Source of the DNA: Lysobacterales bacterium
Lineage (GTDB): Bacteria; Pseudomonadota; Gammaproteobacteria; Xanthomonadales; SZUA-5
Assembly (NCBI GenBank): GCA_022844135.1
Contig: JALHMG010000027.1
Location: 1 to 64,000, forward strand
DNA: 64,000 bases
Direction: 5' to 3'
In this document: positions 62,109 to 64,000 of the stretch, in pieces
Numbering within the stretch: position 1 is the first letter of the stretch
How the letters are laid out: each line of letters opens with the position of its first letter
Position numbers and translations under genes: made by a program
The notes under the pieces: model-generated
Database searches by the model: none
The model's input: only the letters and a program-made list of their open reading frames with translations
Told to the model about the DNA's origin: nothing

Positions 62109-64000
62109 TTAGAGACGCGGATCTATTGGTTCGCTCTCCAGCGCAAGCACCCCGAACACGCACTCGTGCACGCGATACAGCGGCTCGCGATCGACAAAGC
62201 GATGCAAGGCTTCCAGGCCCAGAGCAAACTCGCGAGCAGCGAGCGAGCGTTTGCCGCTGACACTGCGAACACGCAACGCTTCCAATTGCGCGGGCTCCGA
62301 ATAGGTGGGCCCGTAAATGATGCGCAAATATTCGCGTCCGCGGCATTTGATGGCCGGCTGCAGCAGCAGCCCTTTGCGATCGCGAACCACCGAATCCACA
62401 GGCTTGACGACCATGCCCTCGGCATTCGCCGCAGTGATCGCATGCCACCAGTCGATAGCCTCTTTCTCGCTGGCTGGATCGCCCAACGCCACCCAGCGCC
62501 GATCGGTGCTGACGAGCCCAGAGGGGTTCACGGCGCACAATGCATCCAGCACGTCCAACTGCCAGCGGTGGCTTTTCGCCAAACCCACCTGGCCTTCGAA
62601 CGCGAGCACGTGGAATGGCCCGATCTTCAAATCGCTGGGATCGGTTACGGTCCAGCAGTAGCGCTGGTACGCTTCGATGTATTGCTGCATCAACGCGCCG
62701 CGCGCGGCGAACGCAGTCGCCAGCGCGGCGACATCGACGCCGCGTGCGGTGGTTCGCGCCAGCGCCAGATTCGCGGCCGCCAGCGCCGCCGCGCCTGCCG
62801 CGCCGGTGGGTGCGTATTGCAGGCGCAGCAGCTCCTCCGCCTTGGCCGACCACGGCATCAGCTCGGCATCGAGCGCAATCCAGTCGCTATCGAGCTTGGC
62901 CCAAAGCCCAGCCGTGGTCATGGCGTGATCGAGCCGATCCAACAGCGCGTTCTCCACGGCGCGATCTTTGAAGAAACGCCGACCGGTGCGCGTCACGATC
63001 ACGCCTCGCCCGTCGCTTTCGATTTGAAATCGCGCCGACGCCGTGTGCAGATCGCGACACAAAACAATCACCGCGCGCGAGCCCATGTGTTTTTCCTGGC
63101 ACACGATCTCGCGCACACCCTGACTGCGGAAGTAGTCGAATGCCTCTTCCGGCCGCTCGAGCAGATCGCCAGAGGGTGCGGTGGCCGGCGGCGACATGGT
63201 CGGCGGCAAATAAATGAGCCAGCGCGGGTCGACCGCGAAGCGGCTCATCACTTCGAGCGCCGCGCGCGCGTTTTCTTCCTGCACCGTGATGCGGCGGCCG
63301 AAGCGCGTTTCCACCGAGCGTTTGCCGATGACATCGTCGATATCGAGTGTTAATCCGGCACGCAACTGGGTCGGCGGCGCCAGCGGCTTGATCGGCGCGT
63401 AATGCTCTTTTTCGGCCGGCACGCTCACCAACTCGCGTTCCGGATAACGCAGCGCAGTCAACTCGCCGCCGAACACACAACCGGTATCGATGCAGATGGT
63501 GCGATTGATCCACTCCGCGTGCAGCACGGGCGTGTGGCCATAGACCACCATCGCTGAGCCGCGATAGTCGTTGGCCCATTGATAGCGCACCGGCAGGCCG
63601 TATTCATCGGTCTCGCCGGTGGTTTCTCCGTACAGCGCGAACTCTCGCACCGCGCCGGAGGTGCGGCCCTGCAGACTTTCCTTCAATCCTGCGTGCGCTA
63701 CCACCAGCTTGCCATCGTCGAGGACGAAGTGGCTCACCAGGCTATCGATGAATTCGCGCGCCTTGACCTTGAACTCGGGCGGTTCGCGCTCGATTTGCTC
63801 CAGCGTCTCGGCGATGCCGTGGGTCAGACTGACCTGCCGCCCGGCGAGCTTGCGCATCAGCTTGATGTCGTGATTGCCGGGCACGCACAAAGCGCTGCCC
63901 TGCTCCACCATCGCCATCACCAGATACAGCACGCCCGGCGAATCCGGCCCGCGATCGACCAGATCGCCCAAAAACAACGCGCGCCGGCCTTCGGGCGGCG
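62109..64000 (-). CDS. Bacterial polynucleotide kinase-phosphatase Pnkp (partial, 5' end off window)
   Basis: About 630 residues of the C-terminal part are present; the frame stays open to the right edge, so the N-terminal kinase is outside the window. The visible part begins in a calcineurin-type phosphatase (FLGDLVDRGPDSPG, VPGNHD, VVYGHTP) that heals 2',3'-cyclic phosphate ends. It continues as a nucleotidyltransferase/ligase-like domain with CQEKHMGSRAV, the adenylation Lys motif, and a C-terminal HRFV-type segment. In known systems Pnkp pairs with the methyltransferase Hen1 to repair ribotoxin-cleaved RNA. hen1 would be expected just beyond 64000. The gene is convergent with pyrH. Confidence 0.9.
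   Translation of the reverse strand, partial: PPEGRRALFLGDLVDRGPDSPGVLYLVMAMVEQGSALCVPGNHDIKLMRKLAGRQVSLTHGIAETLEQIEREPPEFKVKAREFIDSLVSHFVLDDGKLVVAHAGLKESLQGRTSGAVREFALYGETTGETDEYGLPVRYQWANDYRGSAMVVYGHTPVLHAEWINRTICIDTGCVFGGELTALRYPERELVSVPAEKEHYAPIKPLAPPTQLRAGLTLDIDDVIGKRSVETRFGRRITVQEENARAALEVMSRFAVDPRWLIYLPPTMSPPATAPSGDLLERPEEAFDYFRSQGVREIVCQEKHMGSRAVIVLCRDLHTASARFQIESDGRGVIVTRTGRRFFKDRAVENALLDRLDHAMTTAGLWAKLDSDWIALDAELMPWSAKAEELLRLQYAPTGAAGAAALAAANLALARTTARGVDVAALATAFAARGALMQQYIEAYQRYCWTVTDPSDLKIGPFHVLAFEGQVGLAKSHRWQLDVLDALCAVNPSGLVSTDRRWVALGDPASEKEAIDWWHAITAANAEGMVVKPVDSVVRDRKGLLLQPAIKCRGREYLRIIYGPTYSEPAQLEALRVRSVSGKRSLAAREFALGLEALHRFVDREPLYRVHECVFGVLALESEPIDPRL

Overview
The window is high-GC DNA packed with long genes on both strands. 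It looks like a chromosome segment of a gammaproteobacterium, most likely Xanthomonadales/Lysobacterales (Rhodanobacteraceae-like). The reasons are the rpsB-tsf-pyrH block divergent from map-glnD, an OxyR with cysteines at exactly 199 and 208, abundant TonB/FtsX-type membrane genes, and a secreted protein ending in the FANGFE tail that I associate with this order. The taxonomic call is inference; no rRNA gene is present.

Layout. 0.2-8.4 kb: a one-protein hybrid two-component regulator (beta-propeller sensor, kinase, receiver, AraC output), an AraC regulator and a duplicated FtsX/MacB-type permease. 8.5-14.8 kb: a secreted parallel-beta-helix plus Ig-repeat protein, a tandem universal stress protein and a LysR regulator. 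14.9-18.1 kb: a DJ-1/PfpI protein, an F420-oxidoreductase-like NADP protein and a GMC oxidoreductase. 18.1-19.3 kb: a lower-GC two-gene insertion whose second gene carries a HEPN-type RNWLAH motif. 19.4-26 kb: oxyR, a tRNA-Pro(CGG), cobS/cobT, an LpxH-like phosphoesterase and an OlsF-like ornithine-lipid synthase. 25.6-28.3 kb: a mosaic of REP-like palindromic repeats enclosing one small secreted acidic protein. 28.3-37.8 kb: a polymorphic-toxin island with a 2382-residue SpvB/FG-GAP/RHS/Hint/AHH-nuclease protein, a probable immunity gene 8 bp downstream, a small unknown gene and a membrane-anchored Mrr-type nuclease. 38-45.8 kb: a YiiX-like peptidase, a 7TM-GGDEF cyclase, FmdB, penicillin acylase, a DUF1838 protein and a FAD amine oxidase.

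45.9-51.8 kb is the most notable region: a probable lasso-peptide (RiPP) gene cluster. It runs TonB receptor, asparagine-synthetase-like cyclase (C), a 56-residue precursor (A), an HPr-kinase-like protein (K), a transglutaminase-like leader peptidase (B2) and a PqqD-like leader-binding protein (B1). The precursor has a complete YxxPxLxxxGxxxxxT leader motif and a predicted 17-residue core with a Gly1-Asp8 ring. The kinase frame runs back to the precursor stop with no ATG, GTG or TTG before an internal GTG.

52.2-55.5 kb: a FakA-FakB (DAK2-DegV) fusion next to plsY, which fits fatty-acid activation feeding phospholipid synthesis, then birA. 55.5-61.9 kb: glnD-map divergent from rpsB-tsf-pyrH; frr does not follow pyrH. 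62.1-64 kb: the 3' part of a bacterial Pnkp RNA-repair enzyme that runs off the right edge.
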